Source of the DNA: Melastoma dodecandrum
Taxonomy: Eukaryota; Streptophyta; Magnoliopsida; Myrtales; Melastomataceae
Direction: 5' to 3'
Length of the DNA stretch: 64,000 nucleotides
NCBI GenBank assembly: GCA_029817715.1
Contig: JARUPY010000079.1
Location: 2,356,001-2,420,000, forward strand
In this document: positions 10,882-22,952 of the stretch, piece by piece
How the letters are laid out: every line of letters starts with the position of its first letter
Position numbering within the stretch: position 1 is the stretch's first letter
Translations under genes and position numbers: made by a program
Notes under the pieces: generated by a model
Seen by the model: the letters and a program-made list of their open reading frames with translations, nothing else
The model's database searches: none
What the model was told of the DNA's origin: nothing

Positions 10882-13089
10882 TCATGGGCACCGGTCGTTC
10901 TTCCCAGGCCCACCGTAGTAAAAGTGGGTGCCCCAATCAACGTCGTACGAGCTCCGGATATCGTAACAGTTGGTGTCCTCGGCCAGCGTCGATATGGACT
11001 GCACGGCGCTCAGGCTGTTGTCCGAGTCAACCACCTCCAGGTTCCTGAAGTAGCTCGCGTGGCCGAACCCGTCATCCGAGAACCTCCCCGACCCCATCTG
11101 GGTGGTGGTGTGGGCCCCGTCCTCCGCCCTAGAGTTCACGACCTCCCCGCCGAACTCCACCATGGTTGCGTGGTCTGCCAGGTGCGTGAACAGCTCCGAC
11201 GGCCAGTACCCGACCAGGGTGTTCTCCCCGAAGCCCATCCACCAATTCCCCAGCTTTGGGTCCTGAAGGCCCGATCAAAAAAAGGGCATAATCATGGAAT
11301 TCCCAGATGATTCAAAATCAATGCAATCCTCCATGGGATTAGTTCGGTAGCAGAGAGGAGGAGGAGGACCTTCCAGATGAGGATGGTGATGTCAAATTGG
11401 CTGCCGGAGAAGGAAGAGACAGGGGAGATGGCTGCCCCAATCGCAATCCTGCTGTTTGTCTGAACGAACCCAGAACATAGGAGGTTGTAACATCCAGTGG
11501 CTTGGTAAGAATCACTCTGCCCAGATTTGAAAAAAAAAAAAAGAACAAACACAGCAAAACGTAAAATGAATTATTGGTGGGTGGGCATTGAAACTATGAC
11601 ATGTGACAATGCACCAACTTACATGCAACCATGCATGAAAACTCGAATTAAATAAAATTAAATTGCATTACATGGTCCCTCCAAAGGAATTTGATACTAC
11701 CCACCTAAATCCCGGTCCACCCTTTTAAATGAATTTTTTATTTTATTTTATTGGGGTTCTGACAAACTGGGTCGATCCAAATACAAATCTAAAGATGAAC
11801 CCAGAATCAAATAAAGTAAAATGCAAAACATTTGTTTAATAATAGTAAGAGTTGTAATAATACTTACAGTCCAATATGTGAACAACCTGGGCCTGGCGTC
11901 CCCGTAGAGCTCCGGACTGACCTGACTAGTTACGAACCAATCCCAAGATTCAGTCAACAGGATTTCATCCATCTCTTAAACATATTATTATATATTTATT
12001 AAGGAAATGGAAGTTGAAGGGAGTGATATGGATGAATGTATGTATGGTAAGGGAATTAGAGACCTGCCAACCGGCCTCGATGCTGTTAAGGTCGGACCCA
12101 TCGAAGGATCCGGACAACACCCACATCTGTGACAGGCTGAACTCGTTCCCTTGCTCTATCCATGGGTCCCATACGTTGATCGTCGCCTTCGCACCGTACA
12201 GCTCCGACGTCCCCGGGGTGTACGCTATCGCGTGCTAGAAGTTTTACGGTTGTTGTCTCGGTCAGTCGACTGAGCGGAGTGGGAGGGGATATTGGAGGGA
12301 CAGAAAGGAGATTGAGTTGATTTTTTTTTTCTTTAAGTTACCTCATGGCCGTTACCGGAGACGACGTCCGGGGCGTCAACTTGCCGTTTGGAGAGCCGTA
12401 AGGATGGACGTTTCCTCCCATAGTCATACAGGGACTTTGCCCTGAGGACGTCGTCCACCGTGCTCCGCCTCACCGGCACTGTCCCCTTTGGACACCATGT
12501 ACCGTTCCCGTGCCATGCCTGCCATGTGCCCGTACTGCTGCTGTTATTAATACCAGGGGTCGTCTTTCGGAGTTCGTCGTTCGGTTTTGGTCCGAGACTC
12601 CGGGGAAATTCCCGAGGAGACTTCTGTGGAGGACGACAACGGTGATGATTGCAATCAAAACATATAGCCGATGCTTTTACTTGAAACCGAAGCCATGTAA
12701 TCCTAACAAAAAAGAAAAGAGAAAAAGGAAAAAGTTACCTGGATCTTGTGATTTTTGAGGAGGGGATGATCCAAAGCTGGTTGCCTTCTCTTGTGGATGC
12801 AATCAATGATATCCCCATCTGAACTCTACTCCCGAAAAATCGAAAGGAATTAAAATCGATATAACGATCCAATCCCAGAAAATGAACCTCGTTGAAAATA
12901 CGCGAAGGATGCCGCAGGGATCACCTCGATGGTAAGGATAGGTGGCTTGTTGATCTTGGCCAGGTGCTTCTGAATCCGGTGCAGCCTCGGCCGGCTCACT
13001 CGCCTCGCGGCGGAAGCCCCGCCAACGAGAAGTAGTAGAAGGAGCAGATGGGGAGTACGCACGTAAAGAAATGACCTCCTCTTCCTCAT
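10882..13089 (-). CDS. neprosin-family (DUF239) secreted peptidase-like protein
   Basis: Seven exons join in frame: 13089-12925, 12825-12739, 12623-12342, 12234-12064, 11921-11868, 11516-11370, 11262-10882. Together they make 1287 nt (428 aa plus stop). All introns are GT-AG and all six fall between codons (phase 0). A basic N-terminus and Leu-rich stretch (residues about 12-27) make a signal peptide. An activation-peptide region follows ([18 protein letters not shown], then [19 protein letters not shown]). The neprosin domain runs from about residue 180 to the end, with [46 protein letters not shown] and TQMGSG. The two glutamates that align with the catalytic pair of neprosin are Glu 231 (SIEAGWQ) and Glu 342 (FGGEVV), so activity is possible. 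Plant neprosins are glutamic endopeptidases that cut after Pro; most family members are uncharacterised. Residues about 85-125 form a divergent Ser/Thr/Gly-rich linker before [10 protein letters not shown]. Confidence 0.92.
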
Positions 13090-15202
13090 CTTATCTCATG
13101 CAGAGGGCGAAAGGCTGAAACGGGTACCGCTTGCCAACCGCCCGAAGAAACCCTCGAAGTCACGATTTAAGTGCGGGCGAGAGGTCAGGGACGGTGGAGG
13201 TGCTTACAGGGGAATTGAATGAGGGATTGCAGGTGGGGATGATAACAAGAGATCATGATTGTCATCTGAGAGAGTAGTAGGAGGAAGAAGTAGAAGAAGA
13301 AGGAACAGCTGGGGTTGGGAATGCAATATCACATCTGATTCATCATCATCATCATGATAAGGAAAGTAAAGAAAAAAGAGGCCTTAAATGTTGGTGCTTG
13401 TGGTGGTGGTGTTGGTGGTAGGGAGTTATAAATTGTGGGGGCAGACCTAACCCAAATGCCCCTCTCCAGAATTTAATTTTGAGAGTGGAGGGATGACTCT
13501 CTCCTCCTCCTCCTCCTACTCTTTCTTCTTCTTACATCTCCTCTTCTTTTCTCTCCATCTCTCTGTCTGTGTCCCGGCTTCATACCACTTACTACTACTA
13601 CTCACTAACTCGTCATCAATGTCGTTCATCCGTCAACATTCACTTTCGCCATTAATATCCCCTCCCCCTCCCCCCCACCCCCACCTCCTGAAGAAACAAC
13701 TCTTGCTCCCTCCAATCTTCAAAACCTGGGATTTCTGTCGTGTAGTTCTCGGCGCTTCGCAGTTACTTGAATTTGCTGTGTGTTGTCCAATAGGGTTGCA
13801 ATCCAAAACATGAATCATTGATGTCACCGCATGGAGTAATCTTCTATGTAGACCCCGTCTCTCCCATGTCTTTTACAAGATATTAAAAGGAGCTTCTAAG
13901 TTTGTAGTATCTCATTCAAAATATGCACAGAAATCCCTGGCGGACGTCCCCCCCCCCCCCCCCCCCCCTCATCGGTTTTTGGAACACATTTATTGCTTTG
14001 GCAAAACCCTAACAACTGATCACGACAACTATTTATTATACAAACCTGTTTAATTTCTGGAAATGAAACCGAGGAATGAAGAAAATTTGGAGGGTTAGAC
14101 GAACACATGAAATTCACGAAATAATATTTTTTAGTCGAACTTTGAAAAATATGCACAAATATCCACGTTGGGGGGGAGGCAGGGGATACGAGCCTCAGAA
14201 GTCGTTGAATCATTAGAAAATCGTGTGGTAAGAACCCGATGAATAGTTTATCATAAGAAATTTTGGATGGACATGCCTAGTTTGGAGAGAAATCTGGGGG
14301 AGGGGGAAGAAGAGTGTTGAGCTTCTTCTATTCTCGAATCTCGAATGCTTCTTACTGCAGTCCCTGTCAGTATCCCCCCCCCCCCACACACACACACACG
14401 TAATTTTTCATTTTCGTTGTTTTCTTTTAGGAGCTGCTTTGACTGGAAACCTAAGAAAAACTTGACCCAAAAAAATTTCCCCAACTTTCAAACTATTGGT
14501 AATACCCATTATTCGAGATGTTAAGAATACTAAACAATGATGGCCTTTAAAAATCAAAAGAAAACAAAAATCGCTTTTAAGTCAAGATTCTCCAAACTTT
14601 TTCTTCACTCATATGTTGTGTAAAGAGATCGGAAGTGGGCTTTTGGGGGGGTCTTTGCTTCCAAGGCAAGATCTAAGAAATGGGTTTGTTTTATTTGACA
14701 ATTCAGATGGAAAACACAGGAATACCCAACTTTATGTTTAAGACAAAAAAGATGGGACAAAATCATGCGACCTGTGTTCTTTGGGTTTGGTGGCGCCCAA
14801 CAGCCTCAATTCCATGCCATATCAAAGTCCCTTTTATGTCGATTCGATTCGAGTCGAATAAGATGACATGCATCGTATATCCCTTTATTTCTTTTCATCT
14901 AGAAATTGTCATAATTTCTATGGGCCCAAGTAAGTGATAGGCCCATTTTCAACTTTATTGGATACAGTATCATCTGGATATGGGCTTGGATCGATCCAGC
15001 AAATGGGCCCACAGTAGTTTTAGGCCCAATTACTATTGCTTATGTCACGAGCCTGGACAAACGTACGGAATTCAAGATAGTACACAAGCTCGAGAAATGT
15101 ATATAACTCTGACTCATGGGAGGATGATCCGTGTTTATTTTATGCTAAACAAGTCATGGTGATGATGGAGACGATGATCTCGACGACGGGGTACGTCATC
15201 GT
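13090..15202. other. intergenic region with homopolymer and simple repeats
   Basis: This stretch starts with the promoter and leader of the neprosin-like gene. It holds a GGTGGTGTT-type repeat near 13400, a CTC/CTT-rich stretch at 13495-13560, a 21-base C run at 13948-13968, a C run with (CA)n near 14373-14398, and otherwise AT-rich DNA. The open frames covering these repeats are composition artefacts. I recognise no gene. Confidence 0.5.
13948..13968. repeat. poly-C tract
   Basis: An uninterrupted run of 21 C residues. Length in such runs is often uncertain in assemblies. Confidence 0.9.
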
Positions 15203-15628
15203 TTAATTGTTGTCGTACCAAAACTGCTGCTGCTGAGAGCGTCCATGACATTTTTGGTCGACCTGGAATGCGTTGGCAAGGACCTCGTCCAAGATGGACG
15301 GTTTCGATCCGAAAATTGCGTTCCCGATGTGCCCTGGTGTTGGTCTTCCTAATGTTGAACTGGAAGTGGATGAGACCAACGGGGAAGACAGAGACATCTC
15401 CCGGGTAGAGGACCTTGGTGAAAAGGCGGTTGTTGAGCTGGTTGGAGGTGATGAAACTGAAGTTAAGTGTCCCTCAGATGACGAATAGGATCACGGTGCC
15501 GCTGGGGTGAGTGTTGGGTGGGTTCGGGCTGTAGGGAGCAATGTCCAACCGAGCCATGGAGATCCCGAGAGTCCAACTGAAATCTTAGCAGCCAAGGACA
15601 AGACATCAAGAGCTAGAAGAACCTTCAT
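15203..15628 (-). pseudogene. truncated germin-like protein pseudogene
   Basis: A Met and signal-like start (MKVLLALDVLSLAAK, from 15628) is fused directly to a remnant of the region before the metal site. It then runs, in shifting frames, through [36 protein letters not shown] and finally [16 protein letters not shown] with AFQVDQK, ending at the stop 15205-15203. Most of the N-terminal third of a germin is deleted. The HxH segment is degraded, and at least two frame changes and an early TGA break the reading. It lies 0.9 kb from the intact minus-strand germin-like gene and in the same orientation, so a decayed tandem copy is the likely origin. Confidence 0.85.
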
Positions 15629-16510
15629 AATTCGAAGATCCAAAACTGTTTTTTCCCCCGGGAAGGCGTCAGAACTCAAGTTCACGGTTTCTTCATGGTA
15701 GCGCAAGCTCCATTTATACCAGCAAAGAAATGCCCGACCAAGATCATCATTAACCGCAGCATGGAACATTTTTAATTCCAAAGCGGGAATCGTTGGTACT
15801 CAACAACTACAACAATCATCAGAAATTGAGAAAAAAAAAAAGAAAGGAAGTCTTTCGTACGATGACACCGGTGCATAGATCAGGCATTTATCCCATCTCA
15901 TGGCTTATTCTCTCAATCTTCATCTGTCCTTCGAAAATGAAAAGCCCCATCGCGAGTTCAGTGAAAGATGAATGGTTAACAGTGCCAATGTGAAATCGTA
16001 ATATTTTATTACGGTGAAAGATGATTGCAATGGCATTGACCTTCTGCAGAAACAGTCATTTAACCATGTCATTCCCGGGTTTCTATCAGCTTTTGTCAAT
16101 ACCAACCACAGGCCAGTGCCGTAACACGCCGCCCTTCACCTATTTATCTTGTCACGTATTTGATAAAACGATAAGAATCAGGTCGCATGAGAATAGGTAG
16201 AGGAGCTGCAATAGGGCTGAACCGAATCTCTGGAAACAGTAGAAGATGCTGTTCTGGGTGGATAATACTATTTGAGTTGCGATTGAAGTCCTAGACATTC
16301 ATCGAAGACGCGATTGAGCAGGAAAACATTCTGCTGAGACAGATATATGTAGCAGGTTTGTGGTGCAGGATGCGGAAAAGGATGACTAGATAATGATATT
16401 CGGGAGTAAATATTTCTCATCCGATTGCTTCAAGACACAAGGTAGTCATTAGATATTATTCGTGGGTGTTTATCAAGATTCGACGCCAATCACCACTACA
16501 GATTCAGAAC
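15629..16510. other. spacer between germin-like pseudogene and gene
   Basis: I see no ORF or repeat of note. It should contain the remnant promoter of the pseudogene and the 3' untranslated region of the gene that ends at 16511. Confidence 0.4.
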
Positions 16511-17176
16511 TTAGTTGTTGGACCCAAACAGCTCTTGAAGGTGTTTGACAGTGTCCGCATCCAGCTGGAATCCCTTTGTTAGAACATCGACATTGATCGG
16601 AGGGTGTGCACCGAAGACGGCTTTCGCGATGGTGATGACTCCTGGATTCTGACTGCTGAAACCGGCGATGGCTACAGCGTTGGTCTTCCCTACATTGAGT
16701 TGGAAGTGAATGAGGCCGATGGGAAAGACAAAGACGTCTCCCGGGTACAGGATTGTCGTGAAGAGACGGTTATTGAGTTGGTCCGAGGTGACGAATCCGA
16801 CATACAAAGTACCCTCCTTGACAAACAGGGTCTCGGTGCCACGAGGGTGAGTGTGAGGCGGGTTCAGCCCCCCGGGTGCATAGTCCAGACGAGCATTGGA
16901 AACCCCCAGGGTATTGACTCCGGGGAACTGAACCACAAAAGCTGGTGTGACGCTAAATCCGAGCTGGTTGTCGGTGTTACCAGGAGTCCTGAACCCCCTG
17001 AAGACGAAATCTTCGGCATTGGAAAGTTTGGGGTCCTTGCAGAACTTCCCGTTGACGAAAACTGCCTCCTCTGTGCTGTTGATGGCCACACAGATGTCCT
17101 GGAGGGGGCTTGGATCGTAGGCAAGTGCAATCGCCGCGGCTGCCAAGGCAAGAACGAGGGCCGCAAGGAACTTCAT
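16511..17176 (-). CDS. germin-like protein (cupin), secreted
   Basis: A single-exon, 221-residue frame with the full germin plan. The signal peptide covers residues 1-19, and Cys 29 and Cys 46 form the usual N-terminal disulfide pair. An N-glycosylation sequon (NST) lies at 33-35. Cupin box 1 is [13 protein letters not shown], with metal ligands His 108, His 110 and Glu 115. Cupin box 2 is [19 protein letters not shown], with the fourth ligand His 157. The length matches the family. Germin-like proteins are apoplastic cupin hexamers that bind manganese; some have superoxide dismutase or oxalate oxidase activity. The ligands are present, but the activity of this member cannot be read from sequence. 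The Met is fixed by the signal peptide and by the TATA box 52 bp upstream. A broken relative lies downstream at 15203-15628, and two more distant paralogues lie at 22080 and 31773. Confidence 0.95.
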   Translation of the reverse strand: MKFLAALVLALAAAAIALAYDPSPLQDICVAINSTEEAVFVNGKFCKDPKLSNAEDFVFRGFRTPGNTDNQLGFSVTPAFVVQFPGVNTLGVSNARLDYAPGGLNPPHTHPRGTETLFVKEGTLYVGFVTSDQLNNRLFTTILYPGDVFVFPIGLIHFQLNVGKTNAVAIAGFSSQNPGVITIAKAVFGAHPPINVDVLTKGFQLDADTVKHLQELFGSNN

Positions 17177-17227
17177 CGCGTATTGCTCCAGTTGCGTGGT
17201 GCATCTACTGAAACACGAATCGCTCGC

Positions 17228-17235
17228 TATTTATA
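17228..17235 (-). promoter_or_regulatory. TATA box of the minus-strand germin-like gene
   Basis: TATAAATA on the minus strand, 52 bp before the ATG at 17176. The leader would be short. Confidence 0.7.
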
Positions 17236-17239
17236 AGCA

Positions 17240-19836
17240 GCAATGGGTTCTGCAGGATCCACTTCAAAGATGAAGCAACACCCAACCACAATGCTAAAAT
17301 GGGCAATTCCTAACAACATTGGTCATTTACTTCTGAATGTGTCTTTCTATCCAACTCGAGCCTCTTCATCCATTGTTTAGACTACTACAAATAATGACTC
17401 AACACCAACTTTTCGATTGCCCGAAATCATTGATTCCAACTTCTTAACTTCAAATTTTACCAAACATCCCAAAATTCTAATATAACCTTTTTATCAGGCA
17501 ACAACACCAGCAAAATCCTCCATTGGCAATGCACTATCGAACTGCATTTCTGCTAAAATCTAAGTTCCATAGCGTTCCTAACTTTTTCATTATCTGGATC
17601 CGGAGTTCTGAACAATAATTCAACAACATAAACGGGATGCGAATAAATCCACTAACACAAACAACTCGAACTAATCACGAAGGAGTACACGATGACTACT
17701 ATAATTGCTAAAGGTTTCCCAAATTGCAGCTATTTCAACCAGCAAGAGCCGTCCATTCCCGTAGTTGTTCGCCCCCATCCGATACCACGAACACACCCAC
17801 CTCCCTCAGATAAAGCATGCCTGTAGAGGGATGATTTCCAGGGTATTGCAGGTCACAAACACATCCCACTGCGTATAATCCAGAAAGGCCAATTAGGGAG
17901 CCCGGAGGTGGGTTTCACACATCATCCAGAGTCAAATGCAAGGCATTAATATACCAAGGGCCTTGATTCCAGAATCACTGTATTTTAGATTGCTGTCATG
18001 TAAAGAAACTACATATACATACATACATACATACATACATTAATACATACATACATACATGTATGTATGTATTACATTCTGACAGTAACAGCATCACTCA
18101 GATTATCTAGCATTGCCTATCATCCTGGCTTAGAGTATAGATACTGGTAATGTGCACCCTCCCAACCAGGTTTAAGCCTTCATAAAACAAAAGAGAAGTG
18201 AAAATTGTTTACTGCAGACTCAAATCTACAGCCTCACTCTAATCACACAACACGACCCCAATTTACAACCATAACCACACAAACTCTGCAAGGCAATTTT
18301 CACGAACTAGATAGAAAAAGGCAAAAGCTAAATCCGGAAGTTCATGTTGAGAATAAAGAGCATTCAAAGGAGGAGCTTCCACGTGAACTCTTGAATGCAA
18401 TAATTCGTTGCAAAAAATTATTTCTGACTCACATTGGCGTGATTAGGCATATCTTCGTGTCTTTAACACTGTATGCACAAGTGAAGAATTACAATGGGAT
18501 ACGATTTTTTCCAAGAAGATGGAACGACAATGAAAAGCAAACTCTAGCAGAATTGCTCAGGTGGTAGAAACCAGGAACTAATCGAGATATCAGGTCATCC
18601 TTTCATATAGAACAGAGAACTCCTCTCCGTCATCAAGTCCTTGGACACCAGGGCTATTCACCCAGAATAGAATGCAGTCTAGTCCCTACTGAGAAAATGA
18701 CTAAGATAGATTTCTATAGCTGCGAGCAACCCCATTCTCCACCATGGAGTTAAAGTATCACTCCAGAATATCAAACCTAACTCCACCTTACGAGAATTTC
18801 TCTCTTACCCAAGAAATCCCACCTAAAAAAATCTGTTATCAGAAGTCTGTTTCTCTAAGGCTCAGGAAGACACCGAACTGGAGCCGATTCGATCGATGGC
18901 CCCCAATATCTCCATAAAAACCGACCTGGGTATCGCCGATAACGGGGAAGAACGGCCAAACCCGATCGAAAAATTCCACCTTTGCAGCCGAGGGACTCAA
19001 CCAAAGCAACCATCCAACCCCCCCACAAGGGAAGGACTTGTTCCTCAGCTTCAGAGGAGCGGACATCCGGCAACAACGCCCCTACCCCGACAACACGTGA
19101 GGCCCCCACTCCCAGATTTGAGTGGGCTTGAGATGAAATTCGCATTGGGTTCGTCCCCCGAGGCCCCAATCCAAACCCCCAAAAATCTTCGTTTGTGACG
19201 TCTTATTGAGAAACAATCTCGTATTTCGATTACATATTTCTTCGTTGTTTAAATTTATTTATTTATAAAAAAATAAATCAAAAAAGAAAAAAACGCAAGT
19301 TCTATGGAATGGTTAATTATTTTGTGATTGTCATTTTATTTTTTAACTCGTGAAAGAATGGAACAAAAAAAAGATGAATTGTTAATTATGAGAGTCCTTC
19401 TCGAATATGACTAATACGTAATCTCAAGTAATACATATTATTTCAAATATAAAAAAATTGCAGCTTCCGATTCCGTACAATTAAAGTACGTGCAGTTCTT
19501 GATCCTATGAGTATCTATTACATTCATTGCGAGTACGCGAACCACACGCAACGTAAATGGTTCCGTTCACGTAACTGGGTTTAACGACGGTATAGTTTCC
19601 CGGTCCTTAGGGAGTCTAGAAACACGGAACTAGCAGAGGCGCGGCACGTTCACGATTCGTTCCTTGATGGACGAATCGCTAGCTATCGCTTGCGTCCCTC
19701 CGTAGACCCCTTTGTCCATGTCTGGAACAAGTTATTCGGCTTTTTGACTCTTAGTTTGCGCCTCATATTTTTAAGGCTGGATACTTTCTTCTTGGTTGTT
19801 AGTGAAGGGCGGAATATTGCAGGCTAAGAGGAACAG
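17240..19836. other. intergenic region; no gene recognised
   Basis: About 2.6 kb. It contains a tetranucleotide repeat at 18015-18075 and a GC-richer stretch at 18840-19200 that could be a leader exon of an unrecognised minus-strand transcript. Around it are AT-rich stretches. A 120-codon plus frame at 18205-18567 has no recognisable domain or family and is not called. Confidence 0.4.
18015..18075. repeat. CATA/TATG tetranucleotide repeat, palindromic
   Basis: A (CATA)n run is followed directly by (GTAT)n at 18061-18073, so the 3' part (TAATACATAC...GTATGTATTA) can fold back on itself. Confidence 0.85.
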
Positions 19837-19979
19837 AAACAAGGAGAGAAATAATTCATGGTGTGGGGGCGGGAACACGCTGGAAAGTAATAAGGACAAG
19901 TCCTCCTGAAAGAGGACAAAAAACCCTAAGCACATCATCTTCTTACAACCTTTGGAATTACGAGGCTTTATATTTTGGC

Positions 19980-20782
19980 TGTTAATATATGAATTATGGG
20001 CATCATCTTTAATGGGTCGAAGGAGTAAAACTCCGTACGAGGAGTGCTTCCCGAATAGGAGCTCAAGATCAATGCCGCTCGAGAAGTTCGTATGAGCACT
20101 ATTCGAGGAGTGCCTCCCGAATAAGAGCCCAAGATTAATGCCACCCGAAAAGTATTTCTCGGGTATGTCACAGATAAATCCATACAGCTCGAGACCATTG
20201 ATCTCTCACTACTCGAGAGCTCGTAATGTCTCGAGGGAACTCCCGTTAAACCACGTTCAACTACGGGACAAGTGGCAAACCCAGATAGACCGACCAAAAT
20301 ATGACGTGCATGGCTCCTACAAAATAGGAATTCAATCCTGTGTGCGATCGGGAAGGATTATCGATTAGCTGAATAATTTTAACCGCAAGATTCTGAGAAC
20401 ATAAAAGGCAGAAAGAACACAGAAAGCGATACAACAACTAAACACACAAAAACCCCACATTTCGTCTAAGTTTTCTTGTATTTGTTTTCTTTCCAAACGT
20501 CCCGAAAGCGTCCTGAATCCAGCGTCCTGAAACCATCTTCCATCCTCATTACAACCGACCATCGATCCATAAATCCTATTAAAGGGATCTGCCGTAGCCG
20601 TCGTTCATTTGGAGCACCCCGTCATTGTTCTCATGTCCCTATTATTGTATTTTTCGTTCACTTAATATCTTTAAGTGTTGTAGAATTTTGAACTTTGTAA
20701 TTCAACATTGTTTTATCAATTCAAGTTTCTTTGCTTTACGGCCACTGTAAAATTTTTGCATGGAACATATTCCGCGCCAACA
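19980..20782 (+). mobile_element. LTR-like insertion inside block A
   Basis: About 0.8 kb is present here but absent from the matching place in block B, near 30620-30640. It starts near TGTTAATATATG. It holds a TATA-like CATAAAAGG near 20400 followed by a transcribed-looking pyrimidine-rich stretch, and it ends near TTCCGCGCCAACA. This resembles an LTR plus a few bases of primer-site sequence from a gypsy-type element. No clean target-site duplication was found, so the exact limits are uncertain. Confidence 0.5.
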
Positions 20783-22001
20783 CCTGAGAGTTTGGAAGCT
20801 TGTATAAATCGTAATCCAATTAGTTATACAAGAGTTTTCGTCAAACAAGGCAAGCACATCTCACCACGCCTCTCTCCAAACACTTGTTTGGCCGAAATTC
20901 AACCTCCAATTTCTCCCTACGTTCGTTGGTATATCTTTCTCTGATTCACAGATGGAAACGTATGACTGAGCCTTTTCATTAATTCTTTTGTTCCGACATA
21001 GATGAGAAAATAAATTTTAAGTCTTCTTTCGTATTCTCTTTTGTATTCCATGGATTGACATTGACCTTATCAAATAATTGTGGAAAAACAAAAATTAATC
21101 TCAGCCTCGTTTTCTGGACGATTGACAAAACATTAAGGTTTCTGGTCCAACCCTTTTTAATTAACCGAGTTACGGATTCGAGCCTTTGTGGGCGGAGAAA
21201 ATCGGCTTTCATTCTTACAATTTTTAGTTGTTTTTTTTATTCCTTACGTAGAATGCCATCTAGTAATTTTTTAATTTAGGAGTATTATATTATTAGGCAT
21301 GTTAGAAATGTGACGAAAGAGAACAATATCTAATATTTAAATCGCTCCTTTCGAACATACTAAAAAACGCACTGTTAGTCCCATGACTCTGAGGTACAAC
21401 AGCTATTGGATAGTAATTCATCAACGGAATCATCTGTCTCTTCTCGTTTTGGGAAGAGCGCCTCGCCTCGCCTCGCCTCGTCTGTCTGCCGCAGCTCCTT
21501 ATAGCAACTATAGACCTGATCTAGCGGTTCCTTGGATGCACTTGTGTCACAAGAAGAATGGCGACCAAACATCTGGGAATGCACCGCTTGCCTTTGCCGG
21601 TTACGATGCTCCGCTGGCAAATCGATCAACGCATTCCTTAGGAAGTATCCGCCATGTTCGTAGTAGTCCTAGTTTTCTGCCTGTAAGGAAGGCCCTATCC
21701 GGAAAGCGACTGCTCAACGGCACGTTTAAAAAATCTTCAATATTCACGATGCACTGCAGCTGGTCCGATTTTCAATGTTTTGGAGTGTTTATCGTGTTCC
21801 CTGCGACAAGTTTTGTCTTAGGCTGGGGGAGGCTTCATCTGTCGAGGAACATTATTCTCGTGTTTATATCGCTGGCAGGTCCACGTGGAATCGACATCCA
21901 TGTCATCGGTTGCATCACCATACGAATGTCTTCATGAGTTATTTGAATGGGTGCAAAAACTGTAAGAGCTGATGATTAATCCATCGTTCCTCCTCTCGCA
22001 C

Positions 22002-22009
22002 TATAAATA
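22002..22009 (+). promoter_or_regulatory. TATA box of germin-like copy 1
   Basis: TATAAATA lies about 70 bp before the ATG at 22080. The matching site in block B is altered to TATAAAG. Confidence 0.75.
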
Positions 22010-22079
22010 CAGGGATCATCCGGTGTTTCTGAAGACATACCATCATCGAAAAGCATAAGGCCATATTCATTCACACACC

Positions 22080-22745
22080 ATGAAGTTCCTCCCCATCCTT
22101 CTAGTCCTAGCTTTGGCGACCACGAACGCCTTTGCCGATCCCACCCCTCTTCAGGACTTCTGCATTGGTGTCAATAGCACCAAGGGCAGCGTCTTTGTCG
22201 ATGGGAAGTTCTGCAAGGATCCTAATCTCGTTACGGTGGACGATTTCGTCTTCTCGGGGTTGAGGTATCCTGGGAACACGTCGAACCAGCTAGGGTCAAT
22301 TGTCACCCCTGCTTTCATCGACGAGTTCCTCGGGCTCAACACGCTCGGGGTCGCCATGGGCCGCATCGACTTCGCTGTCGGCGGCCTGAACCCTCCCCAC
22401 GTTCACCCACGCGCCTCGGAGATATTTCACGTCATCCAGGGTACCTTGCTCGCAGGGTTTGTCACCTCCAACCAGCTCGGGGAACGTCTCTACACCAAGG
22501 TCCTGTACCCAGGTGACTTATTCGTCTTCCCCGTCGGCCTCATTCACTTCCAGCTCAACGTAGGAAAGATCCCGGCTTTGGGCTTTGCAAGCTTCAATAG
22601 CCAGAACCCTGGTGTCATAACCGTCGGGAAAGCCATCTTCGGGGCTCAGCCTCCTATCCCGCTGGACGTTCTCACCAAGGCCTTCCAAGTCGACAAGAAG
22701 ATCGTCAAGACCCTCCAGTCGCAGTACTGGCCAGGAGACAACTAG
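22080..22745 (+). CDS. germin-like protein, copy 1
   Basis: Single exon, 221 residues. The signal peptide covers residues 1-19 and ends NAFA before DPTPLQDFC. Cys 28 and Cys 45 are the disulfide pair, and sequons lie at Asn 32 and Asn 66. Box 1 is GLNPPHVHPRASE, with ligands His 107, His 109 and Glu 114. Box 2 is [19 protein letters not shown], with His 156. It should be a secreted manganese-binding cupin of the apoplast. It differs from the copy at 31773 at only about six residues (V108A, A112G, F127L, E135D, I164T and a Lys/His change near the C-terminus). It is more distant from the minus-strand gene at 16511. Upstream TATA and flanks are duplicated with the gene. Three 351-bp tandem units begin about 200 bp after the stop. 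Confidence 0.95.
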   Translation: MKFLPILLVLALATTNAFADPTPLQDFCIGVNSTKGSVFVDGKFCKDPNLVTVDDFVFSGLRYPGNTSNQLGSIVTPAFIDEFLGLNTLGVAMGRIDFAVGGLNPPHVHPRASEIFHVIQGTLLAGFVTSNQLGERLYTKVLYPGDLFVFPVGLIHFQLNVGKIPALGFASFNSQNPGVITVGKAIFGAQPPIPLDVLTKAFQVDKKIVKTLQSQYWPGDN

Positions 22746-22952
22746 ACGGATATGGAAAACCTATTTCCAAAAATCCTTTCCTTAAAATAAGGGCGTGAAC
22801 CCATCATGCAAATGATAATATTAGTACTGTCCGGTGCTGTGACTGTTAATCCGGTGGAGAATAAGACTGTCTACGATTCTTTTGCTGCATTCATGTAATA
22901 ATATGAAGTGCTCTGTGCTTTACCTTTCCTTCTCATTTATCTTCCTCGCGAG

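Noticed and set aside
13493..13827. Open frames near 13.5-13.8 kb
   Set aside because: Made of CTC/CTT and C-rich simple sequence; the apparent Ser/Phe/Leu-rich peptide is a composition artefact.
15793..16105. Small frames between the germin-like pseudogene and gene
   Set aside because: Short, no family, overlapping on both strands.
18205..18567. 120-codon plus-strand frame
   Set aside because: No signal, domain or family recognised; the sequence beside a simple repeat gives no promoter or splice support.
18839..19198. GC-rich overlapping frames on both strands that look exon-like
   Set aside because: Three competing frames, none with recognisable protein text. It may be a leader exon but no gene body was found.
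21460..21480. GCCTC tandem repeat in the germin-like promoter region as a regulatory array
   Set aside because: Only about four units, reduced in the other copy; more likely slippage than a conserved element.
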